From Bolinopsis microptera (Eukaryota > Ctenophora > Tentaculata > Lobata > Bolinopsidae): DNA of 64,000 nucleotides. This document shows, piece after piece, positions 42,417 to 52,484 of this stretch. The stretch lies in the NCBI RefSeq assembly GCF_026151205.1, contig NC_087074.1, forward strand, positions 19,388,740 through 19,452,739, given 5' to 3'. Every line of letters begins with the position of its first letter. The stretch's first letter is position 1. The notes beneath the pieces are model-generated. The model was not told the origin of the DNA. It did no database searches and was given only the letters and a program-made list of their open reading frames with translations. A program made the translations under genes and the position numbers.

Positions 42417-42759
42417 TCCAAATTGTGAATTGCGCTAGGACCATACTATACAGCGCTGGATGGTTGAATATTGCCTTCAACTTAATCCTGGAAAAACACA
42501 AATACTTATCATCGCCTCACCTCAAGTTCTAAACCAGGTCAGTATAGGGGGAGTTAAGCTATCAAATGATACCTGTATCAGATTTGTCAGCACAACAAAG
42601 AACCTTGGTGTTCAAATTGACCATCATCTTACTTTTGAGCCTCAAATCATGTCCCTCAAAAAGCATTGTTTCAGACTCCTTAGGAATGTAATAAGGAGAA
42701 AATATCTCTTTAGTAAAGCTCAGCTCAAGCTTATAATTAGTAAAACAAATTAGTAAAAC

Positions 42760-43969
42760 AAATTTAAATTTTGGTATTTATTAATAACAATCAAAACATA
42801 TCATATCATAAAAATAAAGCCGCGCGTTGGTTGACTGCCTCAGTATGGTGAATAATTTAAGCTTGAAGGTGCCCTGCGCATTTACAGAACATTATGCGGC
42901 GATCACATACGAGGACCTGTGAGCGCCAAATTTAATTTAAACTTTCTAGAAATCGTACATCACTACGAGTTACTCATGCTTTTGAATTATAGGAGTGCGG
43001 ATTGTCAGGTATTTCATTCATTCATACTTAATCGGTTTAAAGCTGTATATTTAGAGCTCACTATTGTTTGAACTATGAAAGCAGAACGTAAATAATGGAC
43101 AATATACCGACGACAATACCAAGGACCCGAGTGCCGCATTGACTTTTCCGGATCCGTTTTTACCGAAGGCTTATCCACCAGTTACTCATGCTGCATGTAT
43201 AGTCTGATAATATTTTGTTTTATCTCTAGCAAGCATTCTGTAAGTTGGAGTGTCGTATTTATTATAGAAGAGCCAGCCAACCTCCGCATTACAATCTTTT
43301 GTATGCCAGGTTCGTTTATAAAATCTAATCATATAATAAGATTGATCCAATAGTCTAAGATGAACGGTATATCTTAGCTCATCGTTATTAAAATCCTAAT
43401 GGATGAATTAATCAAGTAATGTTCCCTTCCAACACAACTAAACAACAAACAAATGCTTGCTCACCAGTGGTGACGCAATCGTAGGGGCATGCAGTTGGTT
43501 CAGATAACTCTCACCCCGACGACAGCGTCGAGAAATTATCAAATTATGCATTTGCGCCATACTGGACACATTTTATATTTAATATTTTGTGGTTTGTAGA
43601 AATTAGTGTCATCTAAAGTATAGCTTAACTGGCGAGCAAGCATCGTCCCACTCGGCGGGGACGAAAATACCGAGTCCAATCACAGAAAGTTAACCAAAAG
43701 ATAAAAACAAGAGCTCGGATATCAACAAAAATCACACGCTCCAGACGACGGGGGAAGAGAGGATAGGAAGTAAGCTGCTGGGCTCAACAAATTTTGATAA
43801 TTGTAAACAAATTTGTTCTTGTGCCCTATAATAATTTGGTATTGAGGTTTGACCCTGTACTGTGCGTGATAGTGAAAATGAAAGTGAATGTGAATCTGTA
43901 ATGCGAACGAAATGAGTTATGGCCAGACGATTCTTCAATTTCAAAATAATAAAGTCAAAGGACTCTGTT
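42760..43969. other. Intergenic and LINE 3' UTR, no host gene seen
   Basis: The right part (about 43730-43969) is probably the 3' UTR of the SGNH LINE on the minus strand. I cannot place its tail exactly. Confidence 0.45.
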
Positions 43970-46900
43970 TTAAAATACAAGCTCATTCTTATCAAAGTTT
44001 AATTCTGTCCATTCTAATTCTTCGTACCTGGACTGTATCTTGAGTAGCTCACTTTTCAGTGTTACTTTAACTAAGTTCGTTGACTTAGTAAAGCTTATCA
44101 AACTGTCAATTTTTCGACAGTCGTTCCACATTTTTGTTGATTGATAAATGAAAGAGGAGGATGGGTTCGGGGTGATGAACTGGTCTGAACGTCTTTGTGA
44201 TGGTGATCTGTGGAGTAAAGATAGGAGTGAGATTGGAGATTCTAATCTGACAATTTTGAACAGTTCTAATAGACATGTGTATTTGTACAGGTTGTGGACG
44301 GTAAGAAGGCCGTTCTTGTTAAACAACGGCTTTGTATGCTCTTTTTCAAAGAATTCTCTTCCTAGGATTTGTTCATCTATACAACGTGTTCTGGCACATG
44401 TTCTAAATTTATCTAGATATGCTTCAAGGTCACCAAATAGTATTCTGATACATTTTTTCTGAGTGGTGAAGATAGGTTGAAGCATATTATTACTCGACCC
44501 ACCCCATACCGATATTCCAAATCTTAGGTGTGACTCAAATAACGTGTGGTACAATTCTTTATGGTGTTTTTTCGGGATAACGTGTCGTATTCTACTGAGT
44601 CTTCCGATCTCACACCTAAGTTTCGAGTTGAGGGCTCTTATTTGAACATCCCATTTTAGCTTTTCGTCAATAATAACACCTAAAAACTTGGTCTCTTTAA
44701 CTTGCTTTATTACCGTATTATTTAGAGTTAGTATATATTCTGATTCGTTATCTGCCTCATTATCAGTAGCTGTACGTGACGGATTGAAGTGAATGTAGCA
44801 GCATTTCTTTATATTTATATGTAATAGATTGCATTTCATGTACTGGTGTAACAAACGGAGAATTTCGTTTGCTCTTGCATACAGTTTTTTTCTACATTCA
44901 TCTACTACGAATATGTTTGTGTCATCTGCAAATAGTATGAACTTGCCCAGATCAGTTGTTCTAAATAAGTCGTTAACATATATTATAAATAGCAAGGGTC
45001 CGAGACAAGAGCCTTGAGGAACTCCAAAGAGAACAGGCAGCTTGTCAGACTCTTCGCCCAGTACAGAGACATATTGATATCTATTAGAGAGATAACTAGC
45101 GATGAGTCTATTGGCGTTTCCACGTATTCCATAGTTGTCTAGTTTATTAAGTAGTTTTTCATGTGAGATCGTGTCAAACGCTTTAGATAGATCAATAAAT
45201 ATTCCAAGTACATGCAGTTTTTTGCTAAGACAGGATTCTATGTAATTCACTGAGGAGTTGAGGGCATGGCTTGTGGAGTGATTTTTTCTAAATCCGTACT
45301 GGTTCTCGTAAATCATTTTCTGGGACTGAAAGAAGCTATACAGTCTGTTGTAAATAATTTTTTCAAATATCTTACCAAAAACAGCTAAAGTTGATACTGG
45401 CCTATAGTTTTCCAGCAATTCCTCATTATCCTTCTTATAGATCGGACTGATTCTCCCAGTCTTTAAATCATCTGGGAATACTCCATTCCTCATGCATTCA
45501 CTGTATAATAAAGATAGTATAGGACAGATCACTTTAGACGATTCTTTAACTACATGTATTGGGATGTCGGATGACTTCCCATTCTTCAGTTCAGATATAA
45601 TCATTCTAACCTCGTCAGCTGTACAGTCATTAATGAAAATACTGGACGTGTTTGCTCTAGGCAGGTAGTCATAAAAACTAGGAAGATTGTTAATAGTTAG
45701 TTCTCCAATTTCATTATATGCCCCGTTTAAATTAGACGCTAGAGAAACAAAATACTTATTAAATTCATTGGCTATTACTCTACGATTGGTTATCTTCTCA
45801 TTGTTTATAGTAAACAGTGGTTTTATTTGCCGTTTCTGTTTGCCCCGTATTTGATTAATCAGTTCCCATGTCTTCTTACTATTACCGTTTGTGTCTGCAA
45901 ATTTTCCCATGAAATACTTAGTTTGAACATCTTTGCGATCTTTTTTAACCATCCTTCTATAATCCTTATAAGTTTTGTATCTAGAACGTTTTTCACAACA
46001 TTTCAAGCATTGACATGTTCCACCTTTATAATCAGTTTCACCGAGTTTACATTTTTTCTTTCTAACTTTAGCCCAATTGTCATAGAGTTGGTGCTGATGC
46101 TTGATTTTGGCTATAAGCCCAGGTGTGATCCATGGGTTATTTTGTGTAGTTCTTTTGGAAGACTTAGGGGTTGCCAACTTACACGTTTTATCGATACTAC
46201 TTTTGAAAACATCATGAAATACCGTGAAGTTGTCAATTACTTTATTCTCTAATTCATGTTCCAAGTCCTTAACAAAAGAGGTAACATTAGACTTACAGTA
46301 GTCGTAATATTGTTTATATTTTAGGTTACTCTTAGTGGATCCCATACTCTTTTCAAATATTTGAAAGACTGGTGAGTGGTGGGATATACGATCAGTAAGT
46401 GTGCCTGAGGCTATTATACTCTCTACATCGTTAGTTATAATATTGTCAATACACGATACTTTACAACCTGGCTTCTCATGAGTTGGCAGAGATATTAGGG
46501 GAAAAAATCCTCTACTGAACAGGACTTCCTCATAACGTTTTACAATCGCATTATCCTTATTATGTAGATCAATGTTGAAATCACCTGCCAGGTAACTGCA
46601 TTTCGGCAAATTATCGAGAATTGCTGAGAGTTCTAATAATGCAACATTTACATCACCACTTGGAGGGCGATACACTACACCAACAGTGACCGGAGTATTC
46701 TTGCTGCTTATCGTAACAAATAGAGTTTCTAGGTTTTCAGATATATGGGACAAATTGCCATTTACTGTAGCACTGAGGGTATCACATACATAAAGAGCGA
46801 CTCCAGTGCCTTTTCTTTTATCTTGCAAAGTGTTTTGGTAGAAACTATTGTATCCAGTCAGTTGGTAAAGGTCACTTAATTCGGGGCCTTCATTTGTTTC

Positions 46901-47338
46901 TGCTAAAGCAATGATCGAAAATTTCATATATCTCTGTAGTTCTATTGCCAGAGTATCAAAGTTAGATTTATTACCATCGATATTTTGAAATAATAATGAT
47001 GAGTACTCGTTCATTTGGTTGCAAAATGTTTTATTAAATTCTTTAACACTATATGGGTTACAGTTATTGAGTAATCGGTTGATGTTTACAAGTGTTTCAT
47101 CAATGTCAGTACTATTATTTTCAGAGTCAGTATCTTCATATATAAACGGATTGTAACGAGTACTTGCTAAGTGTACACAGTTAGGGCAGTAAAAATCTTC
47201 ATATATTTTGTTTGTACTGGATTTAGTATAGCATTTATGGTGCATAGCACAGTCACACCTACAACATTCAGCAATGAATTGGCCAATGAGAATGAATTTT
47301 GTACAGACAGGGCATACCTCTTTGGTCAATTTATTCAT
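43970..47338 (-). CDS. LINE ORF2: zinc finger, endonuclease, reverse transcriptase
   Basis: 1122 residues. The N-terminus is a PHD/RING-like Cys/His cluster (C-P-V-C..C-C-R-C..H-H-K-C..C-P-N-C). An AP-type endonuclease follows (I-A-L-A-E-T-N-E-G, G-T-G-V-A-L-Y, A-G-D-F-N-I-D, S-H-H-S-P). The RT has N-Y-R-P-V-S, F-I-D-L-S-K-A-F-D-T, G-V-P-Q-G-S-C-L-G-P and L-F-A-D-D-T, with K-F-L-G-V after it. No RNase H. It resembles CR1/Rex-like LINEs of invertebrates. No stop or frameshift. Translation probably follows ORF1 through the ATGA overlap. Confidence 0.93.
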   Translation of the reverse strand: MNKLTKEVCPVCTKFILIGQFIAECCRCDCAMHHKCYTKSSTNKIYEDFYCPNCVHLASTRYNPFIYEDTDSENNSTDIDETLVNINRLLNNCNPYSVKEFNKTFCNQMNEYSSLLFQNIDGNKSNFDTLAIELQRYMKFSIIALAETNEGPELSDLYQLTGYNSFYQNTLQDKRKGTGVALYVCDTLSATVNGNLSHISENLETLFVTISSKNTPVTVGVVYRPPSGDVNVALLELSAILDNLPKCSYLAGDFNIDLHNKDNAIVKRYEEVLFSRGFFPLISLPTHEKPGCKVSCIDNIITNDVESIIASGTLTDRISHHSPVFQIFEKSMGSTKSNLKYKQYYDYCKSNVTSFVKDLEHELENKVIDNFTVFHDVFKSSIDKTCKLATPKSSKRTTQNNPWITPGLIAKIKHQHQLYDNWAKVRKKKCKLGETDYKGGTCQCLKCCEKRSRYKTYKDYRRMVKKDRKDVQTKYFMGKFADTNGNSKKTWELINQIRGKQKRQIKPLFTINNEKITNRRVIANEFNKYFVSLASNLNGAYNEIGELTINNLPSFYDYLPRANTSSIFINDCTADEVRMIISELKNGKSSDIPIHVVKESSKVICPILSLLYSECMRNGVFPDDLKTGRISPIYKKDNEELLENYRPVSTLAVFGKIFEKIIYNRLYSFFQSQKMIYENQYGFRKNHSTSHALNSSVNYIESCLSKKLHVLGIFIDLSKAFDTISHEKLLNKLDNYGIRGNANRLIASYLSNRYQYVSVLGEESDKLPVLFGVPQGSCLGPLLFIIYVNDLFRTTDLGKFILFADDTNIFVVDECRKKLYARANEILRLLHQYMKCNLLHINIKKCCYIHFNPSRTATDNEADNESEYILTLNNTVIKQVKETKFLGVIIDEKLKWDVQIRALNSKLRCEIGRLSRIRHVIPKKHHKELYHTLFESHLRFGISVWGGSSNNMLQPIFTTQKKCIRILFGDLEAYLDKFRTCARTRCIDEQILGREFFEKEHTKPLFNKNGLLTVHNLYKYTCLLELFKIVRLESPISLLSLLHRSPSQRRSDQFITPNPSSSFIYQSTKMWNDCRKIDSLISFTKSTNLVKVTLKSELLKIQSRYEELEWTELNFDKNELVF

Positions 47339-48176
47339 GGGTACGGTACGTAACCTTCCCCATGTTGAGTCGCAGCAGCAGCAGGAGAGGAACCACCCAT
47401 CGTCTGGGAGTATAAGCGATTGTCAACTTTATCCGATCTCTTCTTCCTTCTATCAGTCCCTCCATTCATCCTTAAAAGTATTGTATTACGTATAAGAACC
47501 CCCAGTTTTGCTGTACCACTCCAATTGAGGTGTAAATAGTCCGGTCTCTGGTTTCGTCCAATGTTCCTAGAGAATTGCTGGCTTAGGAGCCCAGCCTCAT
47601 CACAGAACATGTCAAAACCAGGTACCAAAGTCACACCAAAGTTGGAATGGAGCAGCTCCTTAAAAATTAATTCATTATAATGTGCAACTTTACGATTTAG
47701 CTCAACGAGTTTGGTTGGCAGCAGCGGACACACAAATATATTTGCTTTGGGGTTAAGCGCTTGGATCATTTCTACTTTCTGAACAAATGGTTTAAAAACA
47801 TTGTTCTTTATATCAGCGGTATTTTTGATCTCAGGTTTCCTGATATCATTTATACCACACATCAAGAGAACATTCCTGTATCCACATGAAACTGTAGGAT
47901 TTATATCCCCCACTACCGGAGCAAAATACTGTTTTCCGGGGAGCCACTGCCCAAATGATTTTTTGGGGTCCAGTCCGAATTTGAGACCACCAGTATGCGA
48001 GTCTCCGATGATACATGTAGAGTTCCTGTTTCTAAAGCTAACTGAACGAAAAGTTAGGCTGTATCTCACCCCACCAGTTATTGCCCCATCCTCGATACAG
48101 TGGCTGTAGAACTCTTGGCTGCGTCGAGTCATGCGATACATGGATCTTGGCACACATTTATGGTCATCATTGTCTG
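47335..48176 (-). CDS. LINE ORF1 with SGNH hydrolase domain (5' partial)
   Basis: SGNH/GDSL blocks: C-I-I-G-D-S-H-T-G-G (nucleophile Ser), V-L-L-M-C-G-I-N-D-I (Gly and Asn), and D-Y-L-H-L-N near the end (Asp and His). These domains occur in ORF1 of some CR1-like LINEs and are thought to act as esterases on lipids; the role in transposition is unclear. All catalytic residues are visible. The frame runs upstream to 48255 without an ATG, but its first residues come from antisense of the adjoining LINE tail, so the true N-terminus is lost. The first internal ATG is at 48141. Confidence 0.88.
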
Positions 48177-48180
48177 CAGC

Positions 48181-48851
48181 ATCATTGTCTGCAAATTGGA
48201 CTACTGCAATGCTATTTATTATGGAATTAGTGACAACCTCATCCACCAACTCCAACTCGTTCAGAATGCAGCTGCTAAAGCTATAGTAGGACTATATAAA
48301 TATGATTATCTAGGAGACACTCTGAAAGACCTTCATTGGCTGCCTATTAGTTACAGAATTCAATATAAGTTATTGCTTCTTGTCTATAAATGTCTTAATG
48401 GTATGGGACCAGATTATTTAAGTGATATGTTTAAATATGCCAATTATAATCATCTTATCTATTTGACTGAACCTAGAGTATATTCACAGTATGGAGAAAG
48501 ATCGTTTCAGAAAGTTGGCCCTAAATTATGGAATGAGCTGCCTCTTGAAATTAAGAATTGCATGTCACTGGAATCTTTTAAAGTGTATCTGAAAACGTTT
48601 CTTTTTAAACGTGCTTTTAATATTAATTAATTTACTATTTTTTCAACGTTTCTACTGTTAAGTGCATACCCTTAACCTTGTAATTTAGTGTATCAAGTCT
48701 TTACAATTTTCTATGGTTTGGAACCTAAATGTTGATTGCTTTTCAGGTTTTCTTGTATCCTGACTTGTTTTCGTGGCACACCTGTGCATTTTAAGTTGTT
48801 GTGCCACTATAATCTATAAGTTTAAATTATTATTATTATTATTATTATTAT
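48181..48851 (+). mobile_element. L2-like LINE 3' tail with (ATT)n end
   Basis: Coding to 48630 gives C-K-L-D-Y-C-N-A-I-Y-Y-G, L-K-D-L-H-W-L-P-I-S-Y-R-I and G-P-K-L-W-N-E-L-P, the last part of an L2/CR1-type reverse transcriptase. A 200-bp 3' UTR ends in (ATT)n at 48827-48851. Strongly 5' truncated. It lies head to head with the SGNH LINE. Confidence 0.88.
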
Positions 48852-48972
48852 GCTTAATTTGTCTGAAACTGACCCTAGTGCAGTCAGCAGTGCATGTTCG
48901 ATCTCCTTCGTGTCTCATCAATCCCTAAAGTGACCAGTACTGATGGCAAAATTAGTCAAATGATCAATTTAC

Positions 48973-49194
48973 CTAGCTTGCTAGTCTATTGATCGCTTCT
49001 CTTATAGATGTGCAGGAAGCTCCAGGAGTCCATACACCATAGTTCTCGAAATCAATACAAATTTGTGTTTTAGTCTTCATGGCAAGAAGAAACCGCTTTG
49101 CGCTATCATACTCTAGAGGGTAGAGATATGTTTTATTCTTCTCTTGAAAAGCTAATACAAATCCTTTAATGGGAGAGTATTTGATGCACCTTCT
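48973..49194 (-). other. Possible terminal exon of an unknown gene
   Basis: A 72-codon stretch with coding-like composition (Y-L-Y-P-L-E-Y-D-S-A-K-R-F-L-L-A-M-K) ends at a stop at 48973 and is preceded by a good acceptor (TTGTTTGCAG). I find no upstream partner exon. It may be an orphan exon or chance. Confidence 0.3.
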
Positions 49195-49209
49195 GCAAAC
49201 AAGAGCCAC

Positions 49210-49880
49210 TTTGGTCTACTTGCTGTGAGGTGTCTCAGCTACATGTGTTCGGGTTATACCCCTCCCCTTTTAAAAATCAAAACGGAGACCCCTGACTATT
49301 ATCGTGGGTTAGTGCTCCAGACGTGGTGAATCTGGTGCTATTGAAGCTCTTACAACTTGCTACTTTTGCCAACTGCTTCTGGTTAAAGTATCGCCCTATA
49401 TCTGGAACCGAAACGGGCATAGTTATAATTGTCCCACAAGGTCAGCGTCAGCCTGCTAATTTATCGTTCCTCTTATCCAATGGGAAAATAATTGAACTTT
49501 CAGTCAGTCACTAATAAGTGTTCACTAATCATTTGGTATTTTATGCACTGTTCCGCAAGTTTCACTATGCGGCACCGTGCTTAAGTTGCAATCACTAGTT
49601 AATAAAGAATAAATGATTTCCCCTTATCCTGCTACAGCTGTTGCATGATTATCACTCTCAGTGCTAACAAAAGAATCTTTACAAACTTGTATTTTATGTA
49701 TGCTATGATTAACTTATATATTGTGTGAATGTGCCACATTTGTCTTCCAAATGCAGGATTGTGACTTCAGTTGACACAGTTCGCAGTAAACCACTTAGCA
49801 TTTGTATCGTTTTTAGCTTCTTATCAGCAGTTATTATCTGCAAGTGTTACACGGGGTACACGCCACGCTAACTAAACTTG
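49210..49880. other. Intergenic, no gene seen
   Basis: Short frames only. The right part may be the 5' UTR of the ORF1-only element that follows. Confidence 0.45.
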
Positions 49881-50590
49881 ATGGATTTCTCTGTAGACTT
49901 ACTACACGCAGTGGAAAAGTATATAATGCAATCGGAGTTTGGAAAGCTCATGAAAGCTGTGAAACTCTCGTCTTCCTCTGATATCAACCAGGGTGTTCTA
50001 AAAAAACTGCTTAAGGGTCTGCTTGTAAATTTCCTCAGCAACATAGTGATTTTAATGGACAGCAATATAAACCTATGCAAGTCTGCAGCCAGCAAAACAG
50101 ATCAGATGAAAACAGAACAGATAGACATGCAAAAGCAGCTGATTAACAGACAGCAGGATCAGATCGACTCGGTGCAGAAAACTGTAAAAAGTTGGGCAGA
50201 TGTCGTCAAGAAGAACAGCGCCCAATCAGCTTACAGCAAAAAATGTGAAAGAAGCCGTGAGATCAGTGAATGAGGAAGAAGAAAGATCAAGAAACTTGAT
50301 TATCTACGACGTTAAGGAGATGAAAGAAGGGGAGCGCGCAGTGGGAGGACGTATAACACATTGATATTCTCCCAGCCTTTATTAGGTTATGTTAGTTTTT
50401 CAGATGTGGACAATATACTAAGGAACGCACACAAACTTTAAACAAATGTAGAGTTTAAGTCAGTTTATCTTGCACCGGATAGGACAAATGAGCAGAGAAG
50501 GCTACACAGTGGACTTGTCGAACAGATGAAAGAACTAATAAAGCAGGACAATAGCAAGCGTTATTTTATCAGAGACAATAAAGTTAATTG
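49881..50590 (+). pseudogene. LINE ORF1 (coiled coil plus RNA-binding domain), frameshifted
   Basis: From ATG 49881 the frame gives a helical N-terminus, a Gln/Lys coiled-coil stretch (MQKQLINRQQDQIDSVQKTV) and S-W-A-D-V-V-K-K-N. Near 50215 homology moves to the next frame (N-V-K-E-A-V-R-S-V-N-E-E-E-E-R-S-R-N-L-I-I-Y-D-V-K-E), then decays, and reappears as V-Y-L-A-P-D-R-T-N-E-Q-R-R and R-Y-F-I-R-D-N-K near 50465-50585. The same blocks occur in the element at 24690. Order and motifs fit a LINE ORF1 chaperone; this copy is dead. Confidence 0.75.
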
Positions 50591-51036
50591 TGTTAGCCTT
50601 ATCTACAAGTACACTGACTTGTTATCAGAATTTATGAAATGTTATATGTTATGTTCACATTCTTTATCTACTTGCTGATACTGTATAGTTTGTTTTACAT
50701 AGTATGTATTTAGTGTAAGTTGTGGCTGTTGATTTCTATAAACCGTTTTCAACAAGTTTTTTACAAATGCAGGATTTTGTGTGGAGATTTAGGCAGAAGA
50801 AAGAACTGTGGCTCAAATTTTATTATATTTAGGTCAAGGCATAATACTATATTTAGGTCAGCCATGATCCGTTGAGCTCGCAGGACTGAAAGTCCTTGTA
50901 AAGCAGGTATGGCTTAAATTGTAAGTAGGTGCAGGTTGTTTCATTTCCAAGGAAAGCAACTTTATTTTGTTTTAAATAAATTGTGTATACTGCTCAAAAG
51001 CCCCTATGGGTGGCCTTCGGGTCTTTCAATCAATCA
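49881..51036 (+). mobile_element. ORF1-only (half-LINE) retroelement, copy 2
   Basis: ORF1 is followed by a non-coding 3' part ending in GCCCCTATGGGTGGC, GGTC and TTCAATCAATCA, the same tail design as copy 1 near 25470. There is no reverse transcriptase. ORF1 is broken by a frameshift near 50215 and stops. Confidence 0.7.
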
Positions 51037-51399
51037 CACACAACTCTAACGTTATACTGCAACATCATTATTCTAAAGATTTCATGTACAGTGCTTGAAC
51101 TTCACCTTGTTTTGTCATTTCAGTTAGGTCCTAGCTCTTATAGGGTTCACAACAGGCGTTGTCGGTAACTAATCAGCAGACTATCTGAATGATGTAACAC
51201 TAATTTGATTCTAATTCTAATTCAAGTTACTATCCAATTACTCAACTTCAGTTAGAAGGAATAATGGGTAAATAATTTACTCAAAAGTAAGCCTGGTTGG
51301 CCATGCTGCTGCTGCCCTTCTATTCTTTTTGTTTTACTTATTTATGGCTGATAACTATCTGTTACTCCAATCCTTAACTCCAATTTCGTCTAACTTAGT
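51037..51399. other. Gap between retroelement and MRG gene
   Basis: No exon recognised. Any upstream exon of the MRG gene, such as one for a chromodomain, is not visible here. Confidence 0.45.
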
Positions 51400-52005
51400 A
51401 TGGTTACAACTGAAAGGAAAAGAAACAACCCTCTTAAACTCCTTGCTGAAACTGGAAGACGTGAACAGCCAAGAACCCGAAAAAGAAACAAAGGAGAGGA
51501 TTCGGTTGACAACAAAAATGGCAACCAAATTATCTTGTTCTTTAGTCCCGGCCTAAAAGAAAAACTTATTAAGGATAGGGATCTGATCGTGGCAAAAAAG
51601 TATTTGGTGAAAATACCCTCGAAAGTGACCTGTGAAATGATATTCAAAGAGTTTCTCTATCATGAAAATCAAGAAAATTCGATCTACTTCAGTAATGGTG
51701 TATCTCAAGATATGATTAGTGGAATCAGGACATACTTTAATCATAGATTCATCGTTGAACTACTTTACAAGCCAGAACTACCTCAGATCAAGAACTTGGC
51801 TGGAAAAACAGTATTCACTGAGATTTATGGTTGCGAACATTTGTTGCGGTTGATGACTTGTATTGGAAAACTCATTTCACCTAATGAGTTTGATGAATGT
51901 GGGTTTAATATTCTCCAGATGCATTACCAGAGATTTTTGGAATTCATTGATGTTAACAGAGATACTTACATGCCTGGGGATAATTATTTTCAGGTCGTTC
52001 AATGA
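51400..52005 (+). CDS. MRG-domain protein (MORF4L1/MRG15 family)
   Basis: 201 residues from ATG 51400 to TGA. The first 45 residues are basic (R-K-R-N-N-P, R-T-R-K-R-N-K) and may hold a nuclear localisation signal. The rest is an MRG domain: L-K-E-K-L-I-K-D-R-D-L-I, K-Y-L-V-K-I-P-S-K-V-T, M-I-S-G-I-R-T-Y-F-N, L-L-Y-K-P-E-L-P-Q, I-Y-G-C-E-H-L-L-R-L, and F-L-E-F-I-D near the end. MRG15 proteins act in NuA4 acetyltransferase and Sin3 deacetylase complexes; the MRG domain recruits partners. The N-terminal chromodomain of MRG15 is missing, as in MORF4L2-type proteins. It is a single exon, so a retrocopy or a last exon are both possible; an acceptor-like CTAACTTAG lies just before the ATG. AATAAA lies at 52096. 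Confidence 0.85.
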   Translation: MVTTERKRNNPLKLLAETGRREQPRTRKRNKGEDSVDNKNGNQIILFFSPGLKEKLIKDRDLIVAKKYLVKIPSKVTCEMIFKEFLYHENQENSIYFSNGVSQDMISGIRTYFNHRFIVELLYKPELPQIKNLAGKTVFTEIYGCEHLLRLMTCIGKLISPNEFDECGFNILQMHYQRFLEFIDVNRDTYMPGDNYFQVVQ

Positions 52006-52095
52006 TTAAACCATGGAAACTACGATTAACTGAACCTTTTCTGTTTAAATTATGATACTTATAATTGAATTGATCGACAAATGCAAATGTACCAT

Positions 52096-52101
52096 AATAA
52101 A
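52096..52101 (+). promoter_or_regulatory. Candidate poly(A) signal of the MRG gene
   Basis: AATAAA about 90 bp after the stop codon. Confidence 0.5.
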
Positions 52102-52484
52102 TTATTACCTGAGAACGAATAATTTGGTTAAAGGCTAGACATCAAATTGTCGCCTGTATTTAAATATTTCATGTATTCTGAATTTCTGAAAATAAAGGAG
52201 TTTGCAGCACAATACAACTGGTAATTATTCGCTTTAAATGTCAGAAGTAGGACTATGAAACTAATTATTCGGTAAAAATGATCATAACCCAAATTAATGA
52301 AATAAATATTAATCAGCACGTTTTAGATTTTTCTAAGCAAGCTTTGACAAGCTATCCAGCTCTACTGAAATGTTCCATTGGTTTTCTAACCCCATATATT
52401 CAGCAGCAGTGATGTGGTTGCAAGTTATTAAAACTACAGAAGAGCAGTTGAAGATGAGGTGAAATTGCACCTCATCTACTCTGT

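Larger units (their letters stand above)
41981..42755 (+). pseudogene. Decayed LINE RT fragment with two miniature insertions
   Basis: Three pieces of one reverse transcriptase frame: F-G-V-P-Q-G-S-V-L-G-P and G-Y-A-D-D at 41990-42204; a continuation A-D-D-H-Q-V-Y-K-T-F from 42280; and W-M-V-E-Y-C-L-Q-L-N-P-G-K-T-Q-I plus K-N-L-G-V-Q-I-D from 42460. The breaks are a 72-bp insertion at 42205 and an inverted MITE at 42346. A remnant may continue to about 43010 (A-L-R-I-Y-R-T-L-C-G). Confidence 0.8.
43970..48178 (-). mobile_element. LINE with SGNH-esterase ORF1 and EN/RT ORF2
   Basis: Two intact minus-strand frames that overlap at ATGA (47335-47338). The 5' end is truncated near 48178, where it abuts an oppositely oriented LINE tail; a 13-bp sequence ATCATTGTCTGCA is repeated at this junction (48166-48178, 48181-48193). 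Confidence 0.85.

Noticed and set aside
45827..46252. 141-residue hydrophobic plus-strand ORF
   Set aside because: Antisense shadow of the intact LINE ORF2.
48178..48255. N-terminal extension of the SGNH ORF1
   Set aside because: These codons are antisense to the L2-like LINE tail and lack an ATG, so they are not native to ORF1.
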